This document shows, one piece after another, positions 6,744 through 13,325 of a DNA stretch of 18,419 nucleotides. The position numbers and the translations under genes are program-made. Source of the stretch: SSC4 sp964642445 (lineage in GTDB: Bacteria > Chloroflexota > Anaerolineae > SSC4 > Amarolineaceae); assembly GCA_964642445.1 (NCBI GenBank), contig CAZXQZ010000080.1:1-18419 (forward strand), written 5' to 3'. Positions within the stretch are counted from its first letter, which is position 1, and each line of letters starts with the position of its first letter. Below the pieces are notes generated by a model. The model saw nothing but the letters and a program-made list of their open reading frames with translations. It did no database searches and had not been told where the DNA came from.

Positions 6744-8432
6744 TCACGCGCCGGTAGCCGTGTGATGTAGGGCTGCCAGCCGGCGGGCTTCGGATGTGGT
6801 GCGACCGGTCCTGTCGACCACCACGCATGCGCCACGCGGGTCGATCTGCGTGCCGATCTGCCCGCGGCCGAATGGGTTGCTGCGCAGCTGTGGGGCATCG
6901 AGGATGCCGGTGGTGACCGCGCGAGCCAGGATCGCGGGATCGATGAGCGGATCGGCCATGCCTGGTCCAGCCAGGGCGCTGATTGCGGCCAGCGTGACCG
7001 ATGCTTCGGTGATCAATTCCGCTTTGCGCGCCTGGACACGCGGGTCGAGGGTCATGTCCGGCGCACCGCGCAGAGCATTTTCAGTAGCCCGGCGTGCCAC
7101 TTTGCAGGCGGCGATCACGTCGTCGGCCGTGGCGGCGTGGTGGGCCTCGGTGTGGCCGACGACATGGACGATGTCCGGCTTGAGCGCCATCTGGAGATAG
7201 GTCGCGGCTGCCAGGTGCCCGCGGGCGGACTCGGGATCGAGCGGGTGGCTGAGCAGACCCAGGCGGGTTTGGCGCAGAATGCGAAATCCCGCCCTGCCAT
7301 TGGCGCCTGGCGAACCGGAACGCGCAGGGCGGGCGAGGGGTTCGATCATCTCCAGGCACGCCAGCATCTTCGCCAGGTCCATCGCATCCGACAACCCGGG
7401 CGGACTGTTGAACATGAATTGGGCGATGTAATCGTGCACGCCAAAGGCGCGCGCATTGTAGGCGGACAGGTAGGCAGCAACCACAAAGATGACGTCGGGT
7501 GCATCACGCATCCCCCAGTGGTGCGGCTCGTTGAGTTCGACCGGAATACCGCGGCTGCCGTACCAGGCCAGGAGCTCCTGGTGGGCGCGGATAGACGATT
7601 CCAGGTCGAGCGGTCCGCGACCGTCCATTGCATTGAACCAAAAGAGCGGCACCGCGGCCCAGGCCATATGAATCGTCTCCACGTACATTTCGGCCAGGTG
7701 AATGAAGTCGTCGCTGCCGGAGTAAGTGCGCATCAGGGGAAAGTTGCCCCGGCGAGAGGCTGCGTAGAGCAGGCGGTAATCATCAGCGTGGCGCACTGGG
7801 ACCCCGCCGGCACCGGTGCGCCGCGGATCCTGGCGTTCGGGGTGGAAGAAGTTTTCCTGGGCATCCTGGTCGATACCGAGCGAGATCACGTCGAGCACAC
7901 GCGCCTCGGCGATTTCTTCGATGCCGGCACGCGTTGCCGCAACGGTCGGCAAACCAAAGTGGTGACGCAACAAAGGATATGGCGCTTTCCAGGCCTGGCG
8001 TGCCAACAGGGTCTGTGGATACGCCGCTTCGCTGGCCTCAATTGGGCGGCCCTGGAGGTAAGCCAGGACATCTTCAGGGGTTTCCGTGCCGTCGAACACT
8101 TGCTCGAAAAAGCCGAGGGCGCGCGCACGTGCCGCGACCGGCGGCGTGCCGCCAAAGGCAAAGTGCACGCCGGCCGTGCGCAGATCATCGGCGAACTCGG
8201 CGAACTCGGCCAGCAGACGCTCGCCTGTCTCTGGGGTTAGCCGGTACGATACGCCAACGAGGGTGGCATCCTCATCCTGGGCGGCCTGCACGACGCGCGC
8301 GACCGGCGTCGCGGGTCCCAGGAACACCGTACGCCAGCCGGCAGCCTCGGCCAACCGCAGGAAGTTCATCACACCGGATACGTGCACGCATTCACCGAGC
8401 GCAGCGGCAACGACCGTTTTCTGCTGGTCCAT
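6744..8432 (-). CDS. Cobalamin-dependent mutase-like enzyme (fused B12-binding domain and glutamate-mutase-E-like barrel)
   Basis: From the ATG at 8432 this is 562 residues. Residues 1-130 form a B12-binding domain: ECVHVSG (14-20) matches DxHxxG with the cobalt-ligand H17 and G20 kept but the Asp replaced by C15. S62 follows 41 residues after G20, as in the family, and FGG ends at 95. The rest resembles the methylaspartate (glutamate) mutase E chain. A region like NxPLxxRxG-S/TxD lies mid-barrel, and near the C-terminus are TGILDAP and GACVVVD-like segments. It would be an adenosylcobalamin radical carbon-skeleton mutase, with the two usual chains fused. The substrate is unknown. ATGs at 8450 and 8432 and a TTG at 8492 are possible starts; 8432 is chosen because GAGG lies upstream and the B12 domain starts right after. 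It is first in the operon under the divergent promoter. Confidence 0.72.
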   Translation of the reverse strand: MDQQKTVVAAALGECVHVSGVMNFLRLAEAAGWRTVFLGPATPVARVVQAAQDEDATLVGVSYRLTPETGERLLAEFAEFADDLRTAGVHFAFGGTPPVAARARALGFFEQVFDGTETPEDVLAYLQGRPIEASEAAYPQTLLARQAWKAPYPLLRHHFGLPTVAATRAGIEEIAEARVLDVISLGIDQDAQENFFHPERQDPRRTGAGGVPVRHADDYRLLYAASRRGNFPLMRTYSGSDDFIHLAEMYVETIHMAWAAVPLFWFNAMDGRGPLDLESSIRAHQELLAWYGSRGIPVELNEPHHWGMRDAPDVIFVVAAYLSAYNARAFGVHDYIAQFMFNSPPGLSDAMDLAKMLACLEMIEPLARPARSGSPGANGRAGFRILRQTRLGLLSHPLDPESARGHLAAATYLQMALKPDIVHVVGHTEAHHAATADDVIAACKVARRATENALRGAPDMTLDPRVQARKAELITEASVTLAAISALAGPGMADPLIDPAILARAVTTGILDAPQLRSNPFGRGQIGTQIDPRGACVVVDRTGRTTSEARRLAALHHTATGA

Positions 8433-8485
8433 GGCAGTCTCGCACCTCATGGAATCATCACGCAAATGAAAAATTCTTAACAGTT

Positions 8486-8514
8486 TTGACAAAAGATCAA
8501 TCCATTGTTATCAT
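8486..8514 (+). promoter_or_regulatory. Sigma-70-type promoter for the RpiR regulator
   Basis: A perfect TTGACA (8486-8491), a 17-bp spacer and TATCAT (8509-8514, 5 of 6) predict a start near 8521 and a leader of about 50 nt. This is among the strongest promoter matches in the window and lies in an AT-rich island. Confidence 0.75.
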
Positions 8515-8538
8515 ATCAAAGAAAATGAGGTTTGTCAA
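8510..8538 (-). promoter_or_regulatory. Sigma-70-type promoter for the mutase/opine dehydrogenase/ligase operon
   Basis: On the minus strand, TTGACA (8538-8533), a 17-bp spacer and TATGAT (8515-8510, 5 of 6) predict a start near 8503, about 70 nt before the ATG at 8432. The -10 occupies the same base pairs as the -10 of the plus-strand promoter, so the two promoters should exclude each other. Confidence 0.75.
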
Positions 8539-8571
8539 AGGTATTCAGGTAACACGCCAAGGAGGCTGGTT

Positions 8572-9438
8572 ATGTCCATTTCACCCGTGACATCTCCCGG
8601 TGGACTTCTTCTTACGATCCGCAGTGTGCTGCCCGGGTTCAACGAACAGGAGCAGAAGGTAGGTCAGTACGTGCTCGATCATCCGGCCGAAGCGATTCAT
8701 CTGTCGATGGCTGATCTGGCTGTGCACTGTGCGGTGAGCGACACCACCGTTTTTCGTTTCTGTCGCAAGATTGGCACGGAGGGTTACCAGGATTTTAAGA
8801 TTCGCCTGGCTCTGGAGCTGGCGCCGGATCGAACGGCCACCTATGCGTCGGTCGATGGCGACGACAGTCCGGCCGAAGCTGCGCGCAAAGTCATCGCGGC
8901 CGATGTGAAGGCCTTGGAGGATACCCTGCGGGTGTTGGACCTGGAAATGCTGGACCGTGCGGCTGATGCACTTCTGGCTGCGCGTCGTGTCGATATTTAT
9001 GGCTCGGGCGGCGGGGCGATTGCAGCGCTGGAGCTGCAGTACAAACTCATGCGCGTTGGCGTGCGTGCGGTTTCCCACACCGACGCCGAAATGCAGATCA
9101 TCTCGGCTACGCTGCTCACGCCGGTCGATCTGGCTGTTGGCATCTCCCATTCCGGCGAGTCCCACGATGTGGTTCAGGCCTTGAGAACCGCCCGGAATGC
9201 CAGCGCACGCACGATCGCCATTACCAACCATCCTCGCTCGCCGATAGCCACGGCCGCGGAGATCAGCCTGTGTACGGCGGCCCAAGAGGCATTGGTTCAC
9301 GGCTATCCGCTCGGCGCGCGCGTCGCGCAGGTCGGTTTGATCGACGTGCTCTATACGTTCATGGCGGTCAAACGCCAACCCGAGGTCGAACACAACCTGG
9401 CGCGCATCGGCGCAGCGCTTCATTGGCGCCAGGGATAG
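8572..9438 (+). CDS. RpiR/MurR-family transcriptional regulator (HTH + SIS)
   Basis: This 288-residue DNA-binding regulator has an N-terminal RpiR-type helix-turn-helix (about residues 24-84; the core LSMADLAVHCAVSDTTVFRF resembles the consensus). Its C-terminal SIS domain (about 125-260) contains GSGGGA and the SHSGES phosphosugar loop. SIS domains in this family bind phosphorylated sugars or amino sugars. AAGGAGG (8559-8565) lies 6 bp before the ATG. It is divergent from the three-gene operon and shares its promoter region, so it most likely regulates that operon and itself. The SIS ligand could be a sugar-linked metabolite, which would be informative about the pathway. The ligand and the sign of control cannot be told from sequence. 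Confidence 0.92.
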   Translation: MSISPVTSPGGLLLTIRSVLPGFNEQEQKVGQYVLDHPAEAIHLSMADLAVHCAVSDTTVFRFCRKIGTEGYQDFKIRLALELAPDRTATYASVDGDDSPAEAARKVIAADVKALEDTLRVLDLEMLDRAADALLAARRVDIYGSGGGAIAALELQYKLMRVGVRAVSHTDAEMQIISATLLTPVDLAVGISHSGESHDVVQALRTARNASARTIAITNHPRSPIATAAEISLCTAAQEALVHGYPLGARVAQVGLIDVLYTFMAVKRQPEVEHNLARIGAALHWRQG

Positions 9439-9515
9439 GAGATGATGCACTGTCATCCGGCCCATGATAGGCTGTTGTATGCTGCTATCGCGTGGCAGTA
9501 CGAGGAGTATTACGC

Positions 9516-10043
9516 ATGGAATCAGCAACGACGTCAGTGATATTGGGTGGCATCCTGATCTTCTGTCTGCGCCTGACCGACGTGACGTTGGGCACGATGC
9601 GCATTCTGATGACCGTACGCGGCCGTAAGCTGTACGCTGCGCTGATCGGGTTCATCGAAGTGACGATCTTCATCGTGGCTATCAGCCAGGTGATCCGGGA
9701 TGCTGGCAACGTGTGGTACGTGCTTGGCTACTCAGGCGGCTTTGCGGCTGGTACACTGGTCGGGATGACAATCGAGGAACGTATTGCCCTCGGCCATACG
9801 ATTGTGCGTGTCATCTGCTCGGAGATGCGCAGCACGGTCGCCGAAAGCCTGCGCGAATCTGGTTTCGGCGTGACCCAGATGGCCGGCCAGGGTCTGCGAG
9901 GACCGGTGGAGGTACTGGAGATTGTCGTGCGTCGCGCCGAGCTGCCGACCTTACTGCAGATCGTGGAAAGCGTAGATCAGAAGGCTTTCATCACGGTCGA
10001 AGAGACGCGCCGCGTTTATCGCGGTTGGCGGCTCAGGAAGTAA
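9516..10043 (+). CDS. UPF0316 membrane protein (DUF5698 + DUF2179)
   Basis: This is a 175-residue membrane protein of the UPF0316 family. About three hydrophobic segments fill the first 90 residues (DUF5698-like, with the RLTDVTLGTMRILMTVRG region typical of the family). They are followed by a soluble DUF2179-like domain of about 80 residues, a small ligand-binding fold also found in YitT-type proteins. The biochemical function is unknown. The ATG at 9516 is chosen because GAGGAG (9502-9507) precedes it; an earlier in-frame start at 9492 has no ribosome site. It lies 77 bp after the regulator and may be cotranscribed, but no functional tie is apparent. Confidence 0.85.
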   Translation: MESATTSVILGGILIFCLRLTDVTLGTMRILMTVRGRKLYAALIGFIEVTIFIVAISQVIRDAGNVWYVLGYSGGFAAGTLVGMTIEERIALGHTIVRVICSEMRSTVAESLRESGFGVTQMAGQGLRGPVEVLEIVVRRAELPTLLQIVESVDQKAFITVEETRRVYRGWRLRK

Positions 10044-10094
10044 GGCAATCACCTCCTGACCAGCGAGAGACGCCTGGGCGTGCTCGTTCGTGAG

Positions 10095-10162
10095 CCGGCG
10101 GTGGCCAACGCCGTGTTTGCGGTCAGCAGCTGCGCCGGCTGCCGCTGGTGCTGGCCTGACCG
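10095..10162 (+). pseudogene. Decayed 3' end of a second IorB-type molybdopterin gene (direct repeat, copy B)
   Basis: The reading starts PAVANAVFA in one frame and, after a 7-nt deletion, continues as QLRRLPLVLA-stop in another. This is the C-terminal signature of the molybdopterin subunit at 1837-4023. By eye, 63 of 68 aligned bases match 3952-4026, including silent positions and CCG beyond the stop. Upstream, 10044-10094 shows only faint similarity (a GAGAGACGCCTGGG stretch). Nothing else of the gene remains. Either a duplicated operon was deleted, or an insertion split and duplicated the 3' end of the intact gene. Confidence 0.72.
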
Positions 10163-10183
10163 CTCGAAGACTGCTCGCAGCCT

Positions 10184-10258
10184 TCACGCGAAGCCGCGCA
10201 GAGGCGAAACGGCGATGGCCGGAAGCCGTCTTGTTCGCGTCTGCGTGGCTTTGCGTGA
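10184..10258. repeat. 75-nt palindromic repeat (REP/MITE-like)
   Basis: Arms 10184-10208 and 10234-10258 are 25 nt each. 22 pairs are Watson-Crick and two of the other three can be G-U. The 25-nt loop holds a further ACGGC/GCCGT stem (209-213 with 225-229 of the same kilobase). The arm words resemble the CGCGAAG/CTTTGCGT palindromes scattered as intergenic repeats in many environmental bacterial genomes. It abuts the gene relic and lies just past the 3' end of the minus-strand DUF362 gene, where it could also help end transcripts. Confidence 0.65.
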
Positions 10259-10278
10259 GGCGGCACCGCAGCGGCTCT

Positions 10279-11445
10279 TTACCGGGCCGGGATGTAAACT
10301 GCCTCGGCATACAGCGGCTTCTCGACCGGCAGGACATCCACCAGCTCGTACGTGCGCGAGCCAAGACCCAACTGCTCTCCGTACGTGGGGGCCACGTAGG
10401 GATCCTTCAACGGCCCATGGAGCCAGCGCAGGGGATGTCCCTCGCGCGTGTGAACCTCGAAGCTGGCGGGCAGGTTCTCCTCGATCAGCCGGGTCGTGGC
10501 GATCATATCCAGCACCGCCGTGTCCAGGGCGATGATGTCGTCGGAGCCGAAGATGCCCGCGTCGGGCAAAATCGGCATACTGGTAAAGCCAAAGCAGTCA
10601 CAGACCGGGGTCATGTGCGTGGCCAGTACCAGGTGCGTGTATTTCCCTGGAGCGAAGGTGGAGAGGGTGACCTGGGTGCTGATTGCACAGGCCTCCTGAA
10701 AAGCGTGGAAGTTCACGGCATCGATCTTCAGGCTGCCGGCGGGCGCCACCTGGAGACAGCGGCCGCACTGGTTGCACTCCTCGAAGTGCATGTGGATGTG
10801 GCCCGGGTGATCCTTATCCTCCACCATGCCGTTGTGCGGGCACGCCGCCACGATGTCCTTGACTGTCGCCGGATCGGGGCAAAACGCCGGAAACCAGTAG
10901 GGATCGTGATGCATGACGTCATGCATCGCGCCGCGCGTGGGGCCGGTCATGCAGCCCAGCGCCAGGTTTTTGATGGCGCCGCCGTAGCCGCAGCTGGGGT
11001 GGCCCTTGGCATGGGCGAAGTTGATCAGAAAGCTGGCATCCTCGATCATGCCCGCCACGTACCATTCTTTGATCGATTTGTAGGGATGTTCGGTGTGGGT
11101 GTACCGGTAGCGCTCACCCAACCCGGCGGAAGGGTAGATGGGGCAGCCGATCACCTCGGCGGTGTACCCGCGTGATTCGGCGCCGCGCACGTCCCAATCC
11201 ACATCGGTGATGAAAGGACGCCCGCCGCCATCCACAACCGCCTTCACCAGCCGCCGTACAAACAGCGGATGGACCGTCGAATAGCCCAGGTTGTTGCCGG
11301 AATGGATTTTGATCGCGACCGTTTCATCCTTGACGCGCTCGCGCACGTTCAGCTTCTCCAGGATCAGATCGAGTTTGGCCGGCAGCGATTCTTTGGCATC
11401 CAACCGGGACTGCCGGGGCGAACCATAAAAGACTGTGCTTGTCAT
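10279..11445 (-). CDS. DUF362 iron-sulfur protein with one reduced ferredoxin site
   Basis: This 388-residue cytoplasmic protein belongs to the DUF362 family (uncharacterised Fe-S centre proteins). Landmarks are GHPSCGYGGAIKNLALGC (148-165), the CDC pair (282, 284) and PDAGIFGSDDIIALDTA (294-310), all typical of the family. The inserted ferredoxin-like part is reduced. C224, C227 and C230 form CxxCxxC, the usual fourth Cys is A234, and a lone CP (C202) stands upstream. In two-cluster ferredoxins the fourth ligand of one cluster comes from the other motif, so C202 with C224/227/230 could still hold one [4Fe-4S]. GAGGA lies 8 bp before the ATG. It is probably redox-related, with unknown partners. 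The nested repeat at 11476-11604 forms its upstream region. Confidence 0.88.
   Translation of the reverse strand: MTSTVFYGSPRQSRLDAKESLPAKLDLILEKLNVRERVKDETVAIKIHSGNNLGYSTVHPLFVRRLVKAVVDGGGRPFITDVDWDVRGAESRGYTAEVIGCPIYPSAGLGERYRYTHTEHPYKSIKEWYVAGMIEDASFLINFAHAKGHPSCGYGGAIKNLALGCMTGPTRGAMHDVMHHDPYWFPAFCPDPATVKDIVAACPHNGMVEDKDHPGHIHMHFEECNQCGRCLQVAPAGSLKIDAVNFHAFQEACAISTQVTLSTFAPGKYTHLVLATHMTPVCDCFGFTSMPILPDAGIFGSDDIIALDTAVLDMIATTRLIEENLPASFEVHTREGHPLRWLHGPLKDPYVAPTYGEQLGLGSRTYELVDVLPVEKPLYAEAVYIPAR
10908..10927. repeat. Perfect 20-bp palindrome inside the DUF362 gene
   Basis: GATGCATGAC and its exact reverse complement are adjacent. On the coding strand this spells part of AMHDVMHH, so the palindrome arises from the near-repeated MHD/VMH codons. 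No function need be assumed. Confidence 0.5.
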
Positions 11446-11475
11446 CGTGTTTCCTCAAATGGTTGCTGAGGCAGC

Positions 11476-11604
11476 GTAAAAGAATAACTTCCGGTATCAT
11501 GGCTGGAATTCGTCGCTCCGAAGGCGGCGGCGGCTGCAAAGATGGCAACTGTGCAGCCGCCACCGCCAAATTCGATCAAAAAGCATGCGAAGTTATTCTT
11601 TGAC
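11476..11604. repeat. Nested inverted-repeat element between the lipoprotein and DUF362 genes
   Basis: Outer arms 11476-11490 and 11590-11604 (15 nt, 14 matching; core AAAGAATAACTT) enclose inner arms 11523-11538 and 11552-11567 (16 nt, 15 matching; GGCGGCTGCA core) around a 13-nt loop. AT-rich outer ends with a GC-rich inner hairpin look like a small non-autonomous mobile element or a structured RNA. No T-run follows the inner hairpin, and no clear target duplication is visible beside the outer arms. It occupies most of the 189-bp gap upstream of the DUF362 start. Confidence 0.6.
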
Positions 11605-11634
11605 GCCCTTAGCTGAAAGACGATCGCCCGGACC

Positions 11635-12324
11635 TCAGTTGGTCTCGAACGAGTTTCCGCTTTGCTCGTGGACATCCGCCGCTGTGCTGTCTGGCCCGAA
11701 GGAATAACTCAAGATCCAGAAATCGGAATCGGTCACCACCAGGTACTGGTGTCCCTGGATCATGACCTGGCCGCCCTCAGCGGTGGCCAACGGCATGCGG
11801 TAGGTCGCGTAGGCCGCCGGGTGGCCGCCGATCTCGAGACCGGCCTCGGCTGAGACATCCTCGAAATTGTACTGGCGGTATTGGTCGACCAGCACGCCCG
11901 TGACCTCTTCCAGATCGCCCACCTCCTGGCCTTCCAGGGGTGTGCGACGGATGTTCAGATTGTCGACAAAGTCGGTATTTTCTACGAGCGGCGCAAAGGC
12001 CCACAGCGCTACCCCTTGCAGCTGTTGGGCGCTGCCGATGACTTCGGCCATCTGGGGGTTGGTCTTCTGCAGCTCGGCAAACAGCGCTTCGCTGTCACCC
12101 TCGCTGAACTCCTTGATCTGCCAATCCTCAGGCAGCGCAACGCTGAAGTCGCCGCCCTGGTGCCTGACCCAACCTGCGGGCAGGTCGGGCGTCGGAACTG
12201 CGGTCGGGGTAGGCGGCTCGGCCACCGGTTCCGGCGTGGATGAGCCGCAGCCCGACAGCATGAGCAGCAGAGCGAGCGCCATGACTACCAGGGCGAGCAG
12301 CGTGGTCAGTTTCTTGTGAGCCAT
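11635..12324 (-). CDS. Secreted lipoprotein of unknown function
   Basis: This is a 229-residue lipoprotein precursor. A basic start (MAHKK) and hydrophobic stretch lead to the lipobox LSGC with C26 as the lipidated residue. A Thr/Pro-rich linker (about 27-47) follows, then a globular domain that begins GWVRHQGGDFSVALPEDWQI. That GGxFSVxLPxxW opening is shared by PsbP/LpqN-like extracytoplasmic domains, but I cannot assign a family firmly. It would be anchored on the outer face of the membrane. AGGAAGGA precedes the ATG. A -10/-35 pair upstream (12386-12414) suggests its own transcript. Confidence 0.8.
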   Translation of the reverse strand: MAHKKLTTLLALVVMALALLLMLSGCGSSTPEPVAEPPTPTAVPTPDLPAGWVRHQGGDFSVALPEDWQIKEFSEGDSEALFAELQKTNPQMAEVIGSAQQLQGVALWAFAPLVENTDFVDNLNIRRTPLEGQEVGDLEEVTGVLVDQYRQYNFEDVSAEAGLEIGGHPAAYATYRMPLATAEGGQVMIQGHQYLVVTDSDFWILSYSFGPDSTAADVHEQSGNSFETN

Positions 12325-12370
12325 GTGAGTTTATCCTTCCTGTCGACAGTGGAGTGGTCGTGCAGCCCAA

Positions 12371-12414
12371 TTGCCGCACCGCTTCATTATAGACGAAAAT
12401 GCGGCAAATGTGAT
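12371..12414 (-). promoter_or_regulatory. Promoter of the lipoprotein gene with a flanking dyad
   Basis: On the minus strand, a perfect TATAAT (12391-12386) lies 17 bp after ATCACA (12414-12409, 4 of 6), giving a leader of about 55 nt. TTGCCGCA (12371-12378) and TGCGGCAA (12400-12407) form a perfect 8-bp inverted repeat around the -10, a plausible repressor site. The rest of the 229-bp gap (12325-12553) shows only a weak TTGTCA at 12502 toward the acetyltransferase gene. Confidence 0.55.
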
Positions 12415-12553
12415 AAGATGACGTGGCCGATCATTCACGGGCTCAGGGCGCAAGACGAACAAGACCAACACACTCCAGTAATTCACACCACCGGAACGAT
12501 CTTGTCATCCAGCTGGGAATGTGGCAAACTATTGAGTGATAAGGGGTTGAACC

Positions 12554-13312
12554 ATGGCGGAGAACATAACCACCCCCGACGAACGTATTGTGACGCGCCC
12601 CCTGCGTGACGACCAGGACTACTGGCGTCTGCGCGACCTGCTCGTCCAGACCGTACCCATCACACCGGTCGGCTTCAACTGGGACATGCGCCGGCTGGAC
12701 GGCAAACGTTTTTACAACGCCGACCTGGCGGCCAACCGCCTGCAGGTGCGGCCTGTGCAGCTGTGGGAAACGCACAGCGGCGAGCTCGTCGGCTGCGTGC
12801 TGTCCGAGAGTGTGGGGGATGCGCATCTCCAGGTGCATCCCGATTTCCGTCACCTCGAAGGTGACATGATCGACTGGGCAGTGGCCAACCTGGGCACCCC
12901 ACAGCTGGACGTTGGCGGCATGCGCCTGGAGATCTACACCATGGAATACGACGCCCTGCGCCAACGTCAGCTTACCGCGCGTGGCTTCTTAAAGACCGAA
13001 AATTGGGGTATGATCCGTCACCTGCGCCTGGGTCAGCAGCCGTTGGCCCAACCGGTGGTGTATGCCGGCTATACGATGCGCACCACCCGGCCGGACGACC
13101 TGGCNNNNNNNNNNNNNNNNNNNNNNNNNNNNNNNNNNNNNNNNNNNNNNNNNNNNNNNNNNNNNNNNNNNNNNNNNNNNNNNNNNNNNNNNNNNNNNNN
13201 NNNNGTCGACGTCACCGTCGACACGGGTGACATGACGCCGGCCAACCGGCTGTACGACAGCCTGGGCTTCACCGAGGCGTACCGCGGATTTGCCTGGGAG
13301 AAGACCTGGTGA
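12554..13312 (+). CDS. GNAT-family N-acetyltransferase, interrupted by the assembly gap
   Basis: The left part encodes about 183 residues starting at ATG 12554, with AAGGGG 7 bp upstream. The right part encodes the C-terminus with MTPANRLYDSLGFTEAYRGF, the final acetyl-CoA-fold motif of GNAT enzymes (alpha4 and beta5-6). The N-terminal part looks like one GNAT-like half (RPLRDDQDYWRLRDLL start; LQVHPDFRHLEGDMI). The phrase YTMRTTRPDDL begins a second, so this is probably a tandem-GNAT protein. The 100 Ns (34 codons in this frame) are too few to hold the missing strands and the Q/RxxGxG/A acetyl-CoA loop, so the true protein is longer than shown. The acceptor substrate is unknown. Confidence 0.75.
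   Translation: MAENITTPDERIVTRPLRDDQDYWRLRDLLVQTVPITPVGFNWDMRRLDGKRFYNADLAANRLQVRPVQLWETHSGELVGCVLSESVGDAHLQVHPDFRHLEGDMIDWAVANLGTPQLDVGGMRLEIYTMEYDALRQRQLTARGFLKTENWGMIRHLRLGQQPLAQPVVYAGYTMRTTRPDDLXXXXXXXXXXXXXXXXXXXXXXXXXXXXXXXXXXVDVTVDTGDMTPANRLYDSLGFTEAYRGFAWEKTW
13105..13204. other. Assembly gap of 100 N
   Basis: Exactly 100 unknown bases, the usual placeholder for a scaffold gap of unknown size. It lies in the acetyltransferase gene, and the frame being kept across it is probably chance. Confidence 0.99.
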
Positions 13313-13325
13313 GAGGAGTCGCCGC

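Larger units (their letters stand above)
8484..8539. promoter_or_regulatory. Three evenly spaced palindromes centred on 8489, 8512 and 8535 (candidate operators)
   Basis: TTTTGACAAAA (8484-8494), the imperfect palindrome TTGTTATCATATCAA (8505-8519) and TTTGTCAAA (8531-8539) all have TTG/CAA outer arms and lie exactly 23 bp apart. They cover the -35 of each divergent promoter and the shared -10. The likely binder is the adjacent RpiR-family regulator, which would then control both itself and the operon. The 23-bp spacing partly follows from the promoter geometry, so not every palindrome need be an operator. Confidence 0.55.

Noticed and set aside
7137..8240. 367-codon plus-strand frame opposite the mutase-like gene
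   Set aside because: It is an antisense frame; the minus strand has the B12-domain and barrel similarity and a promoter.
8450..8492. Longer starts for the mutase-like protein (ATG 8450, TTG 8492)
   Set aside because: No ribosome site precedes either, and the extra residues precede the B12 fold without resembling it.
10090..11175. 361-codon plus-strand frame opposite the DUF362 gene
   Set aside because: It begins in the decayed IorB tail and the palindromic repeat, then runs antisense to DUF362, with no recognisable domain.
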